From Lumbricus rubellus (Eukaryota; Annelida; Clitellata; Crassiclitellata; Lumbricidae): DNA of 64,000 nt. Location: the NCBI GenBank assembly GCA_945859605.1, contig OX243817.1, positions 34,746,968 through 34,810,967 of the forward strand, given 5' to 3'. Both the position numbers and the translations under genes were made by a program. The notes beneath the pieces are model-generated. The model did not search any database. It had not been told where the DNA came from and worked only from the letters and a program-made list of their open reading frames with translations. Positions 52,711-63,925 of the stretch are shown one piece after another; position 1 is the first letter of the stretch; the number at the start of each line of letters is the position of its first letter.

Positions 52711-54843
52711 GAATCCGATCAAGACAGCTGCGACGAATTCGAGATGATTAGGTCGTATCTTCAACGTCTAACACGGAAGGCGAATAGATGTTGTATGTTG
52801 TCGTGTGGAAGTTTCTTTGAACTTCCTTTCTGCTATGTACTAACAAATCTTACGGACATTGACCGCATGATGATAAACCCTTATGTCATTGCAATTCCTC
52901 GCGGTGTACCATATGCCGGGAACTTTGGAGAAGAAATCCTTATCATTATAAAGGACACTCAACCTGGATTCGTGCGATTATTATTAAACGAAGATTCTAG
53001 CAATGTCAGATACTTCAACATTGATCGAAGCAAGCTTCACGGGCCCGCCAAAAAGTTTATGCTTCGTGGACGTGATATAGCTGAACAGTTGAATGAGACT
53101 CCTAAGATTGAACCTAGTCGCAACAGTTTAAACAATATGACGCAAGATGATGTCATCGCAATTTCATGTCCACATTGGCCCAGAGAAGCACAGGACTGGA
53201 TTACAAGGACTACTCTGAGCGGATGGCCAGAAACATGTGTAAAGGATCACATTGTACGAGGCGGCTGTCACTTCGTTGCAAAATCTCACCACACCGAACC
53301 AAACGATAGCAATCAGTGGAGATATTCCTTTTCTCAAGCAGAGATCGTTTTGATTCACAGCTGGAATGACGTTCAGAAGTACATTTATCACATACTACGT
53401 ATAATCAAAGGACGTGTTAATGAGACATGCAGGGTGGAGGAGAAAGGTGTGTTCAATACTTACCTTGTCAAGACGTTGATGCTTTGGGCTTGTGAAATGA
53501 AGCCGAAAGAGTTTTGGGATGAAGAAAACATTGAAGCATCAGTGAAAGAGTTGCTCTGTCAAGCAATTGAATGTCTAATAGACAGGAATTGTCCACACTA
53601 TTTTATAGCGGGTCTCAGCATCCTGGATTGTTCACTTTTTAGCGATGTTACCAATGAAGTTTTCCAAATAGTCCAGTTCATGCGTGGAAGTGTTTCGAGA
53701 ATCATGGCCGATTTCCCGAAATTTGATGTCAAGATGAATTTGCATGTGGAAGTTTCTAAGAAAATAATTATGTATATATCTGCTGATCCTGATGCGTATA
53801 TAAATCCGCTGGATCCAATGTTTGGACGATTTGGCTTTTCCTGCGAGTTTTCAGGTGGCGCCGTGGCTTACTCGGAACTTGGAAAACTTGTTAAGAGGAT
53901 CATGGCACATAAACAACTCCAATCTTCTCAGATAGAAAGCAGTGTTAATAGATCTACAAATGAACACTTCAGACTTTGCCTTGAAGAGGATAGCGATAAC
54001 CACTCATCATTGATAATTAATTTACAAGAGTCTTTCCTTGTTAATATGGGAACATTTGTGAACAAATGCATTTCAAAAGGTCACAGCGCACCTGATATAT
54101 GCTTAACAGATAGCCACAAATCTAAACGTAAATGCTGTCATAAGATGCTCGACCGTGTATGTTGCTACAAAAGAGTTTCTAAGAATTTAAACAGCCAATC
54201 GTCACGATACAAAGATGCAGTACGGAAAATAAAAGACATGACTGAAATTATATTTGCAATGTTCACCAAGTTCTGTGAGAACATATCAGCAGTTATCAGC
54301 GGATTAGTTCGTGCAAATTTTTTCTATGCTTATCTTCACACTTACCGACTGGCTTTACACATATGCAAACAAATGCCTCAGATGCTAGAATCTATTAAAA
54401 CATCGCAATTTCTCTTCAGGGCATACGGCACAGAAATTTTTCCTGTACTGTTGAGCAGTGACGTGATGCCATTGTATGACGAAAATATCCAGACTGTTTT
54501 TGGATTCGTTGCTCTATTCATTTGTGTCGGTTATAAGAAGGAAGTGAATCGTGGTAACCTGATCAGGATCACTTCCATGTTTGACGAACTGGCTTCCGCT
54601 GGAGTGGAGCAGAAACATCGGAAGATAACTTCTCGATATGCTCGTGTAATTTCTTCTCTCGTCGTTCAACTGTGTCCGGCTGTCTTCATCAGGTACATTG
54701 AAAAGCAATGTCAGAAAAAGCTGAACATGGTGATTTGCGACAGTTCTTCCGACAAAATATACACAGGACCACAGAATGATATACGTCTTCATCGTCACGC
54801 TATGCTGTTACTACAGTGTGCTTATTCCATTGCAAAGAACTGA
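52711..54843 (+). CDS. Gene 9 (type B): Mab-21/cGAS-like (cGLR) protein, main exon
   Basis: 710 open codons, the same protein as gene 7 apart from one visible change (EQKHRKI instead of EQKHRKT near residue 640). It has TDIDRMM, QDDVIAISCPHWP, GWP, GGCHFVAKSH, WRYSFSQAE, KTLMLWACE and the KRKCCHKMLDRVCC segment. The near-absence of change, against larger divergence to genes 4 and 5, indicates very recent duplication or homogenisation. The acceptor is TTTTTGTCTCAG; the upstream GTG is not a credible start. Confidence 0.85.
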   Translation, partial: ESDQDSCDEFEMIRSYLQRLTRKANRCCMLSCGSFFELPFCYVLTNLTDIDRMMINPYVIAIPRGVPYAGNFGEEILIIIKDTQPGFVRLLLNEDSSNVRYFNIDRSKLHGPAKKFMLRGRDIAEQLNETPKIEPSRNSLNNMTQDDVIAISCPHWPREAQDWITRTTLSGWPETCVKDHIVRGGCHFVAKSHHTEPNDSNQWRYSFSQAEIVLIHSWNDVQKYIYHILRIIKGRVNETCRVEEKGVFNTYLVKTLMLWACEMKPKEFWDEENIEASVKELLCQAIECLIDRNCPHYFIAGLSILDCSLFSDVTNEVFQIVQFMRGSVSRIMADFPKFDVKMNLHVEVSKKIIMYISADPDAYINPLDPMFGRFGFSCEFSGGAVAYSELGKLVKRIMAHKQLQSSQIESSVNRSTNEHFRLCLEEDSDNHSSLIINLQESFLVNMGTFVNKCISKGHSAPDICLTDSHKSKRKCCHKMLDRVCCYKRVSKNLNSQSSRYKDAVRKIKDMTEIIFAMFTKFCENISAVISGLVRANFFYAYLHTYRLALHICKQMPQMLESIKTSQFLFRAYGTEIFPVLLSSDVMPLYDENIQTVFGFVALFICVGYKKEVNRGNLIRITSMFDELASAGVEQKHRKITSRYARVISSLVVQLCPAVFIRYIEKQCQKKLNMVICDSSSDKIYTGPQNDIRLHRHAMLLLQCAYSIAKN

Positions 54844-55669
54844 GAACTTTTCTCACATGACCTCTTCTTCTCTGAAAGAGAAAATCTTTTCAAACGGCTC
54901 TGTTTTATAGATGGTAGCATTTTGATGGCAACACTATGATCTACATGTACCGCAGTATTAAGCTGTTCAAACTCATTGAATAGTTCTGATAGAGCGGTGT
55001 AACTAAGTCTTGTTGACCGCCTTTGTCTGGTATGTTATCAACAAGTCCTTCTAAATATTCGTCTCGTGCTGGGGGCCCAGAGATTCGTTCAAAATGATTC
55101 AAGTTTTGTCCAAGAGTTGTGTTCAAGACAGAAAATGAACGCCTGGTGTAACTCTCATCATTCAGAACGGAACTAGTAACCTTTCTGGTATTGTTAAGTA
55201 GGAAACACGGACACTGTCAAATTGATTTGGTGTCTTCATTTGATCAGAACTGGAATTGATAATTAGGTCTTTGTTCGATGGCCCATGATATCGACGAATA
55301 CCCCATATTTTGCTGGCTAGAAATCAATCGAAGTCAAAAACTGATTACATTGTATGAAGGCATAATGAAATAGACATTTCTTTCTTAGAATATCAACAGC
55401 TGATTAGCCTATCCGAATTCTGCTCAGGACGGAAACTGAACGATGGTGAAAAACGCTTTTATAAACTAATGCATCCACTAACACAATCGTGATGCATGTG
55501 TGCTTGTTACAGCGCCCCTTCAAATTTACTACTCAGAAGCGCTCCCGACTACATCGCGGACACTAAGCCAGAGTTTCGCGCCAAAGCGCAAGAGAAATAG
55601 CGAACGAAGGACTTGCTCAGAGTCTCTAAGGGGCTTGAGGTGGATTGGAACCTGCTTCCCTCCGGTTGC
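54844..55669. other. 3' flank of gene 9 and unidentified sequence
   Basis: The equivalent of 42284-43109 and nearly identical to it. It holds the diverged downstream block with its hairpin and then the unrecognised segment that precedes the junction fragment. No gene is supported. Confidence 0.5.
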
Positions 55670-55891
55670 AAGTGAAAAAAAACCTGAAGAGATTTGGGCT
55701 GAGAATAACATTGAAGCATTAGTAAAAGAGTTGCTCTGTCAAACAATTGAATGTCTAATAGACATGAATTGTCCACACTATTTTATATCAGGTCTCAACA
55801 TCCTGGACTGTTCATTTGGTATCGATTATTCCAATGCACTTCTCCAACTAGAGCAGTTCGTGTCTGAAGGTGTTTCGAGAATCATGGCCGA
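55670..55891 (+). pseudogene. Internal Mab-21/cGAS-like fragment at the second unit junction
   Basis: A copy of 43110-43331: the same ~72 codons (LVKELLCQTIECLID, HYFISGLNILDCS) and the same abrupt join GCCGA|TTCGAG to LINE sequence, so this junction was duplicated with the unit. Confidence 0.85.
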
Positions 55892-56238
55892 TTCGAGATG
55901 TGGATCTGGCGCAGAATGAAGAGAATCAGCTGGGTTGAGCGAAAAACGAACAATAAAATCTTACAATTGGTGGAAGAAAAGAGATCACTGTTGGACACTA
56001 TACGTGGGCGGCAGAAGAAATGGATAAGACACATCTTAATGAGCAACGCCCTACTAGAAGATATCATTGAGGGAAGAATGGAGGGGAAAAGGCTGCGAGG
56101 TAGACCAAGAACAATGCTGCTGGACTGGATGCTGATAGAAGATGGATACAGTGGACTGAAAAGAGAAGCGCAGAACAGAGAAAAATGGCGTCATTGGACA
56201 TATGAACAAGCCTGACGGCAGAGAACATGAAGAAGAAA
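55892..56238 (+). mobile_element. LINE 3' fragment at the start of unit copy 3
   Basis: A copy of 43332-43678 with one visible coding difference (WRHWTYEQA instead of WRQWTYEQA). Confidence 0.85.
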
Positions 56239-56634
56239 AGGCTGCCGTTGATAGACCATTTGCATAGAATAGGCTTTAGTCAAATTTGCGCACTAATGCT
56301 ATTGATCCCACTGCTATAATCCCATATAAAATCATCGGCTATTTTTGATGGCTATGGATATCAGCCAAAGTTTAAAAAAATAAAACTGAAACATCAATGC
56401 TTTTGTTAGTAGCCTGTTCCCTCTTTTATCTTAATGCGCCTATTAGCCTATAGCTTACTGCATGTCAAACCATGCATGCGGGTACGCACTAGCTAACTGG
56501 AGTTCCGTTTGCGAAAGATAGGCCTACAATACGCCACAGGCTAAATTCTAAAAATAGAAGCTACATCGGTTTCCTCCGACCAGGTAGGCCCGATAGGCCT
56601 ACTTTCTTTACTGAAAGGATATAGGCCTACAGTC

Positions 56635-56945
56635 CAGGGCTCTACTCAAGGGTATACGCGGGTATACGGCGTATACTGACCTCCGGGTAAAAAAAGGCAT
56701 CGTAAACTATACTATGCTCATCTCCCGAAAACTAAGGTAAGCTTATAGCCTATAGGGCCCTACGCGGGTGAAAACCAGCGTACACTGGTATACGCTAAAT
56801 TTGGGTCAATTCGGAGCAAATGACTAAAAACAGGTCATCAGTTTTTCGGACGAGAAATTGGCGACTTTTACACACAAAATTTCGGGCGGGAACATTTTAC
56901 CGGCGGTAGCATGCATTCACCCCAAACGTTCTGAGTACAGCCCTG
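56635..56945. mobile_element. Non-autonomous TIR element, copy 3
   Basis: Same as 44075-44385, with CAGGGCTCTACTCA and TGAGTACAGCCCTG ends, duplicated with the unit. Confidence 0.65.
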
Positions 56946-57034
56946 GCTACACCTGCTGGTAGCGTAATATACGCATCAATTATCGTCTGCAATTGACCGG
57001 CATACAGTAGAGCAATTGTGTTGTGCTGCACTTA

Positions 57035-57950
57035 AGTCGACCGGTTCGGTGGCTGCTGCGCTCTATTACATATGGATAAAAGCTGGTTCCGCGCTCAACT
57101 GGTGTCCGTAATGGCTTTTGTAAACTATAGGCTAGTAGGCCATCCGCACGGCATAGGCTTCACTTAAATGTTGCTCTATGTCGTAGACGGTCATGGTCAT
57201 ACTGTCCCAGAGTGTTTGTGTCTGGACAAGCTAGAAAGCCACGTTTGCAACGTGTTTGTACCTATTGTAAAGGTTATTTATTGAAGTATTTGATTAAAAA
57301 ACATCCTGCATGCAGAAGTGAGTATGACATGCTTTGGAATATCGGAAATCAGCCGAACAGCCGAACGATGGACCCGGCAAAAGCAATGCCCACAAAACTG
57401 GGCAACTGCAGTTTGTAGGCCAACAGGTAATGCTGCGATAAAAGCCACGCAGTTGTACAGACAACATCTGGCAAGAAACCGTGGGACAATGGCAGAGCTA
57501 TGCGTGTAGCTATTGTTGACACATAAGATTTCTCGAGTAGGCATACACCGTGGTGCTCTTATGCTAATCATTATGATGAGCTTGCTTGGCAGCAGCACAT
57601 CAAACCAAATGCTTTACATTTGTGAGAACTTCCGAAACGGGAAACTACGTTCTATATAATAGGCCTAATAATATAATAACCAGGCAGTGGTCGAAAATAA
57701 AGTCTATTCAAGCGAACAACTCAAGTGTATCCTTGCCTCGCCGGTTGAGATTCCAATGCTGCTAGCCTACTGGCCCTTCTTGACGCTTGGCAGATGTAGC
57801 ACAAGTTGGTATAAGCTCATAACGCAGTCTGTTCTGCTCAGACGTTGGCTTATTGTTCAATCTGTGTAATTATTCTGATATGAAGGTACGTTAGGTTTAA
57901 TTGTCGCGTTGTGATAATTGATGGACTACTGTACAGAGAAGTGCATCATG
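57035..57950 (+). promoter_or_regulatory. 5' module of gene 10
   Basis: GATAAAAG is at 57075-57082, a donor-like GCAGAA|GTGAGT at about 57317, and the candidate start codon/donor GCATCATG|GTAACTTG with ATG at 57948-57950. A small private change is GATTAAAAAACATC for GATGAGAAAACATC before the donor-like site. Confidence 0.45.
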
Positions 57951-58710
57951 GTAACTTGTTTCTCATATTCATGATTTTTTAAAAATTAGGCTAATTGCCC
58001 TGTTGGAGTCTAATGGCGTAACAAAGGATATCTTCCTCATCGGTTGCTGTAACCGAAAAGGAAGCAGTCTAACATGTAGACCGAGAGCGGACGATCATAT
58101 AGACATATACTGCCGAAAATAGATAATAGCCTATAATAAGAAGGGTTTTTTATCAGAACGATTCACACGTACTAAATATCATTTGCTAACTATTGAACTG
58201 TTACTCTGTTTGTACGTGCACCGGACAATTTACTTACTCACTTAAATGCTACTTACTCAGCATTAAAAAAATTTGAATTTCTTTAACGCATGCATTGTAT
58301 AAACAGATGAAAGTAAAGTATTGAAAAATTATTAACAGAAAATTGGTTTAAACAATAATTTAAAATTATCTCATATCCATAAATTATTTAGAAAGCTTTT
58401 CTTAGTTTATCGATCTTGGGTTGCCTATAAGTTTGAAACAAAACTAAAACAGGCTATAGCATTTCTAAAGGTATAGCTAGTAAATGGCTAAGAGGTTGAC
58501 TTAGGAAAACTATTAACACTCTCTAAAGATGTTCAGCTGACGATCTCGTTCTTTCGATGCGTACGGTGTCAAGCGCAGGAAAGAAGGCTTTAGCGTCCCG
58601 CGAAGATTCGACCCACTTATTCAAAGGGTAGCAAGAAATAGGATGACGTCCTCGGATAATGTCATAGCAATAAGCAATATTTAAAAATAATGGAAGTGTT
58701 TTTGTCTCAG

Positions 58711-60852
58711 GAATCCGATCAAGACAGCTGCGACGAATCCGAGATGATTAGGTCGTATCTTCAACGTCTAACATGGAAGCCGACGAGATATCATAATTTT
58801 ATGTTGTTGTGTGGAAGTTCATTTGAACTTCCTTTCTGCTATGTATTAACAAATCTTACGGACATTGACCGCATGATCATAAACCCTAATGTCATTGCAA
58901 TTTCTCGTGGCGTACCATATGCCAGGAACTTTGGAGAAGAAATTCTCGTCATTATAAAAGACACTCATCCTGGATTCGTGCGATTACTAAATGAAGATTC
59001 TGGCAATGTCAGATACTTCAACATTGATCGAAGCAATCTTCACGGGCCCGCCACTAAGTTTACGCTTCCAGGACTTCATATAGCTGAACAGTTGAATGAG
59101 ACTTCTTATATTGAACCGAGTCGCAAAAGTTTAAAAAATATGACGCAAGATGATGTCATCGCAATTTCCTGTCCATTTTGGCCCAGTGAAGCTCAGGACT
59201 GGATTACAAGGACTACTCTGAGCGGATGGCCAGAAACATGTGTAAAGGATCATATTGTACGAGGCGGCTGCCACTTCGTTGCAAAATCTCACAGCACTGA
59301 ATCCAAAGATAGCACTCAATGGAGATATTCCTTTTCTCAAGCTGAGACTGTTTTGATTCACAGCTGGAATGACGTTCAGAAATATATTTATCACATACTC
59401 CGTGTAATCAAAAGACGTATTAATGAGACATGCAGGGCGGAAGAGAAAGGTGTCTTCAATACTTACCTTTTAAAGACGTTGATGCTGTGGGCTTGCGAAG
59501 TGAAGCCGAAAGAGTTTTGGACCGAAGAAAACATTGAAACATCAGTGAAAGAGTTGCTTTGTCAAGCAATTGAATGTCTTATAGATAGAAATTGTCCACA
59601 CTACTTTATTTCAGGTCTCAGCATCCTGGACTGTTCGATTGGTTTCGATAATTTCAGTGAAGTTTTCCCACTAGAACAGTTGGTGTCTGAAGATGTTTCA
59701 AGAATCATGGCCGATTTCCCGATGTTTGATGAGAAGACGAATTTGCATGTGGAAGTTTCTAAGAAAATAATTATGTATATATCTGCTCTTCCTGACGCGT
59801 ATATAAATCCGCTAGATTCAATGTTTAGACCATTTGACTTTTTCGGTGAGTTTTCAGATGGTGCCATGGTTGACTCGGAACTTGGAAAACTTGTTAAGAG
59901 GATCATGGCACATAAACAACTCCAATCTTCTGAGATGCAAAGCAGCGTTAATGGGTCCACAAATGAACACCTCAGACTTTGCCTTGAAGAGGATAGCGAG
60001 AGCCGTGCATCACTGATATTTAATTTACAACAGTCTATCCTTGTCAATAGCGGTAGATTTGTTAACAAATGCATTTTAAATGGTCTAAGCGGATCTGAGT
60101 CTTATACATGCTTCAAGGATGGCCTCGAATTAAAAGATAAATGCTCTCATAAGATGTTCAACCGGGTGCGTTGCTACGAAAGGCTTTCTAAGAATGTAAG
60201 CAGCCAATCGACACGGTACAAAGATGCAGTACAAAAAATAAAAGACCTGACTGAAATTGTAATTGCAACGTTCGCCAAGTTCTGTAATCACATATCAACA
60301 GTTATCAGCGGTCTATTTCATGCGAATTTTTTCTATGCTTATCTTCACACTTACCGACTGGCTTTACACATATGCGAACAAATGCTACAGGTGCTAGAAT
60401 GTAATTACACAATGCAATTTATCTTCATGGCATACTGCACTGATATTTTTCCTGTGCTGTTAAGCAGTGACTTGATGCCGTTGTATGACGAAAATATCCA
60501 GACTGTTTTTGGATTCGTTGGTCTGTTTATTTGTATCGGGTATAAAGAAGAAGTGAATCGTGGAAATCTGATCAGAATCACTTCACTGTTTGACGAACTG
60601 TCTTTCGCTGGAGTGGAACAGAAACATCGGAAGAAAACTTCTCGATATTCTCAAATTATTTCTTCTCTCGTCGTTCAACTGTGTCCTGCTATGTTTATCA
60701 GGTACATTGAAAAGCAATGTCTCAAGAAACTGAATGTGATGGTTGGCGACAGTTTTTACGACGTAATATACAGAGGGCCAGAGAATGATACACGCCTTCA
60801 TCTTCACGCTAAGCCGTTACTACAGTGTGCTTATTCCATTGCAAAGAACTGA
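58711..60852 (+). CDS. Gene 10 (type A): Mab-21/cGAS-like (cGLR) protein, main exon
   Basis: 713 open codons with a protein that looks identical to gene 8: GSSFELPF, TDIDRMI, QDDVIAISCPFWP, GWP, GGCHFVAKSH, WRYSFSQAE, KTLMLWACE, HYFISGLSILDCS, then LELKDKCSHKMFNRVRC and the helical C-terminus ending AYSIAKN. The exon follows TTTTTGTCTCAG; an in-frame ATG at 58690 precedes the polypyrimidine tract as in genes 6 and 8. The function is inferred from the family as for gene 3. Confidence 0.85.
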   Translation, partial: ESDQDSCDESEMIRSYLQRLTWKPTRYHNFMLLCGSSFELPFCYVLTNLTDIDRMIINPNVIAISRGVPYARNFGEEILVIIKDTHPGFVRLLNEDSGNVRYFNIDRSNLHGPATKFTLPGLHIAEQLNETSYIEPSRKSLKNMTQDDVIAISCPFWPSEAQDWITRTTLSGWPETCVKDHIVRGGCHFVAKSHSTESKDSTQWRYSFSQAETVLIHSWNDVQKYIYHILRVIKRRINETCRAEEKGVFNTYLLKTLMLWACEVKPKEFWTEENIETSVKELLCQAIECLIDRNCPHYFISGLSILDCSIGFDNFSEVFPLEQLVSEDVSRIMADFPMFDEKTNLHVEVSKKIIMYISALPDAYINPLDSMFRPFDFFGEFSDGAMVDSELGKLVKRIMAHKQLQSSEMQSSVNGSTNEHLRLCLEEDSESRASLIFNLQQSILVNSGRFVNKCILNGLSGSESYTCFKDGLELKDKCSHKMFNRVRCYERLSKNVSSQSTRYKDAVQKIKDLTEIVIATFAKFCNHISTVISGLFHANFFYAYLHTYRLALHICEQMLQVLECNYTMQFIFMAYCTDIFPVLLSSDLMPLYDENIQTVFGFVGLFICIGYKEEVNRGNLIRITSLFDELSFAGVEQKHRKKTSRYSQIISSLVVQLCPAMFIRYIEKQCLKKLNVMVGDSFYDVIYRGPENDTRLHLHAKPLLQCAYSIAKN

Positions 60853-61005
60853 GAGAACTGTTCTTACGCCGGCTCTTCTCTTCTGAATGAGAAGATCGTT
60901 TGAAACGGCTTTGTTTTATAATTGGTAGCATTGTGATGGCAACACTATGATCTACATGTACCGCAGTTCTAAGCTGTAAAAACATTGTAGGTCTATTATA
61001 TTTCT

Positions 61006-61011
61006 AATAAA
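61006..61011 (+). terminator. Candidate polyadenylation signal of gene 10
   Basis: AATAAA 154 nt after the stop, same context as behind genes 6 and 8. Confidence 0.5.
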
Positions 61012-61756
61012 GCTGTTGACGCCGCTTCATCATAATTATGTTAGCAACACGTCCTTCTCGATATTTTCCTGGTGTTGAGGACCCAGAGATTCGGTGTTGG
61101 GTATTCAATTGGTACAGTAATAGACACGGAATTGAATCGATATTTTAATCCCACTATTCAGAAACCAACTTTTCTACCCTTTCTATCTCGTAAAGTACCG
61201 GTGTGGGTGGAACAAGGTCAAATTTATTTGACGTCGTTATTTGATCCGAACGAAAATCGGTATTTAGTTTATATTTATACTATTTTTTATAGGCTGTGGT
61301 TGATAGGCCATTATTTGCATGGAAAAGGCTTCAGTTAAATTTTCGTACTAATACTATTGATCCCACTATTATAATCCCATATAAAATCATCGGCTATTTT
61401 TGATGGCTAGACATCAGCCGAAGTTACAAAAAAACTGAAAAATGAAACAGCAATGCCTTTCTTAATAGCCTACTCACTCTTTTTATCTTAATGCGCCTAT
61501 AATACTGTAGCTTAGGCTACTGCATGTAGAACCATGCATGTGGGTACGCACTAGCTAACTGGAGTTCCTTTTGCCAAAGATACAATCAGCCACAGGCTGA
61601 ATTCCAATAATCGGTTTCCTCGGACCACACATTAGGCTATATACCTATAGGCTACGTTCTTTACTGAAAAGATATAACCTGCTGGTAGTCTAATATACGC
61701 ATCAATTATCGTCTGCAATTACCCGGCATGCAGTAGAGAAATTGTGTTGCACTTAA

Positions 61757-62696
61757 GTCGATCGGTTCGGTGGCTGCTGCGCTCTATTACATATGGATAA
61801 AAGCAGGTTCCGCGCTCAACTGGTGTCCGTAGTGCTCTTGGTATAGTAGGCCATCCGCACGGAATAGGCTTCACTTAGATCTAAAATTAATGTTGCATTG
61901 TTGCTCTATGTCGTAGAGCAGACAGTCATGGTCATACTGTCCCAAAGTGTTTGTGCCTGGATAAGCTAGAAAGCCACGTTTGCAGTGTGTTTGTACCTAT
62001 TTTAAAGGTTATTTATTAAAGTATTTTATAAAAAATACATCCTGCATGCAGAAGTGAGTGTGACATGCTTTAGAATATCGAAAGTAAGCCGAACAGCCGA
62101 ACGATGTAGGCTACCCGGCAAAAACCAATATCGCAAAACTGGGCAACTGCAGATTGTAGTGAAACAGATCTTGCTGCGATAAAACCCACGCAGTTGTAGG
62201 CCTATTATCCAACATCCGGCAATTAACCGCGGAACAATGGCAGAGCTATGCGGTGTATATTTTGTGCACAATAGATTTCACGAGAAGCCTACACCGTGGT
62301 GGTCTTATGCTAATCATTATGATGAGCGTGCTAGGCAGCAAATGTTTTACATGTGTGAGAACTTCCGCATCGGCAAACTACGTTCTAAAATTATAATAAT
62401 TATTATAATAACCAGGCAGTGGTAGAAATAAAGTATATTCAAGCGAACAACGCAAGCGTTTCCGTGCCTCGCCGGTTGAGTCGAGGCAAGGATTGCACTG
62501 CTGCTAGCCTATTGGCCCTGCTAACACTTGGCAAATATTGCACATGTTGGTATAAGCTCATAACGCAATCTGTTCTGCTCAGATGTTGGCTTGTCGTAAA
62601 AAATTAGCTTAAGTTTGTAATTACTCTGATATGAAGGTGCGTTAGGTTTAATTGTTGCGTTGTTAAAATTGATGGATTACAGAGAACTGCATCATG
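61757..62696 (+). promoter_or_regulatory. 5' module of gene 11 (type B), main exon outside the window
   Basis: GATAAAAG is at 61797-61804, with empty sites for both the 2.9 kb transposon (GCCTACACCGTGG, about 62287) and the hAT-like element (GAGGCAAGGATTGC, about 62483). The candidate start codon/donor is ACTGCATCATG|GTGACTTG with ATG at 62694-62696. The rest of the window is its proposed intron with a LINE. Confidence 0.4.
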
Positions 62697-63137
62697 GTGA
62701 CTTGTTTCTCATAGTCATGATTTTTTTAATTTGTCTAATTGCCCTGTTGTAATGGCGTAACAAAGGATATCTTCCTCATACGTTGCTACCACCGAAAAGG
62801 AAGCAGTCTACGCCCTTAGACCGAGGGCGCACGATCGTCTAGGCCACTGCCTCGAAAAATAGCTACGATAATGAGGGTGCCTCTTTGAGCAGAATGATTC
62901 ACACGTACTAAATATCGTTTGCTAACTTTTGAACTGATACTCTGTTTGTACGTGCACCGAAGGATTTACTTACTCACTTAGGCTACTTACTTAGCGTTGG
63001 CATAATAATTTTGAATTTCTTTAATGCATGCGTTAGGCTATAGCCTATAAACAGACGAAAGTAAAGTATTGAAAATTTATTAACAGAGAACTGGTTTTAA
63101 CAATAATTTAAAATGATTTCATATCTATAAGTTATTT

Positions 63138-63925
63138 ACTTAGACTTAGACTTAGTTCCTCCTGTTCCGATCGGAGCATTGGTCAACAAGTCTTCGCCAC
63201 TCCATACGGTCACCAGCTACCTCCTCCGCCTCGTCCCAACCCAGTCCTATCTTCTCCAGATCTTCCTTAAATGTACGTCTCCAGGTGTTTCTTGGTCTGC
63301 CTCTTCTTCGCTTTCCCCCCTCCGGAACCCATCTTATCGCCGTCTTCGCAATCCACTCTTTTGGTAGTCTAAGAATGTGCCCAGCCAACTTCCCTCTTCT
63401 CTCCATGATGACATACTCCAGGTCTCTTGCTCCCGCCAATTTCAACACCTCCTCATTTCTGATGTGATCTCTCCATGAGATGCCCAGGATGAATCGTAAG
63501 CACCTCCGGTTGAAGACATTTAGTTGTTTTGTTATCTTCGCTGTTGTTTTCCATGTTTCACTTGCATATAATACCACAGGCAGCACCAACGACGTGTCAC
63601 TATGTATCGCTCCTGATTTCCACACTGTTCTCATTCTTTGGAAGACCGCAGCTGCTTTACCAATTCTTGTCCTTACATACACCTTTATTCCTCCATCCCT
63701 TTCCATATAGCTGCCCAGATAATTTATGGAAAGTTGTTGACATACTCTATGCTTTCTTGCCCGATTTTTATGTTCGGATATTCACTGTCGCCGATTATCA
63801 TAGCTTTAGTCTTTGCACTGCTGATGTGTAACCCCACTCCCTCCCCCAGTTCTTGTAGTCTCGTAGTCATCCGCTGCAAATCCATGTTTGTTTCACTTAA
63901 CAGTGCTATGTCATCCGCAAAGTTA
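63138..63925 (-). mobile_element. 5'-truncated LINE in the proposed intron of gene 11
   Basis: The same insertion as at 39015 and 51600 with TSD TAAGTTATTT (63128-63137 and 63926-63935). It carries the 18 bp deletion shared with the copy before gene 9, the FADDIALLSE box and the LINE C-terminus. Confidence 0.9.

Larger units (their letters stand above)
43332..55891 (+). repeat. Two-gene tandem unit, copy 2 (genes 8 and 9)
   Basis: 12,560 bp from the LINE breakpoint to the same breakpoint in the next copy. It lacks the 2.9 kb transposon of copy 1 and carries a private 1,016 bp hAT-like insertion. Its genes 8 and 9 encode proteins identical or one residue different from those of copies 3 and 1 respectively. 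It shares with copy 3 an 18 bp deletion in the intronic LINE, so copies 2 and 3 are the closest pair. Confidence 0.92.
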
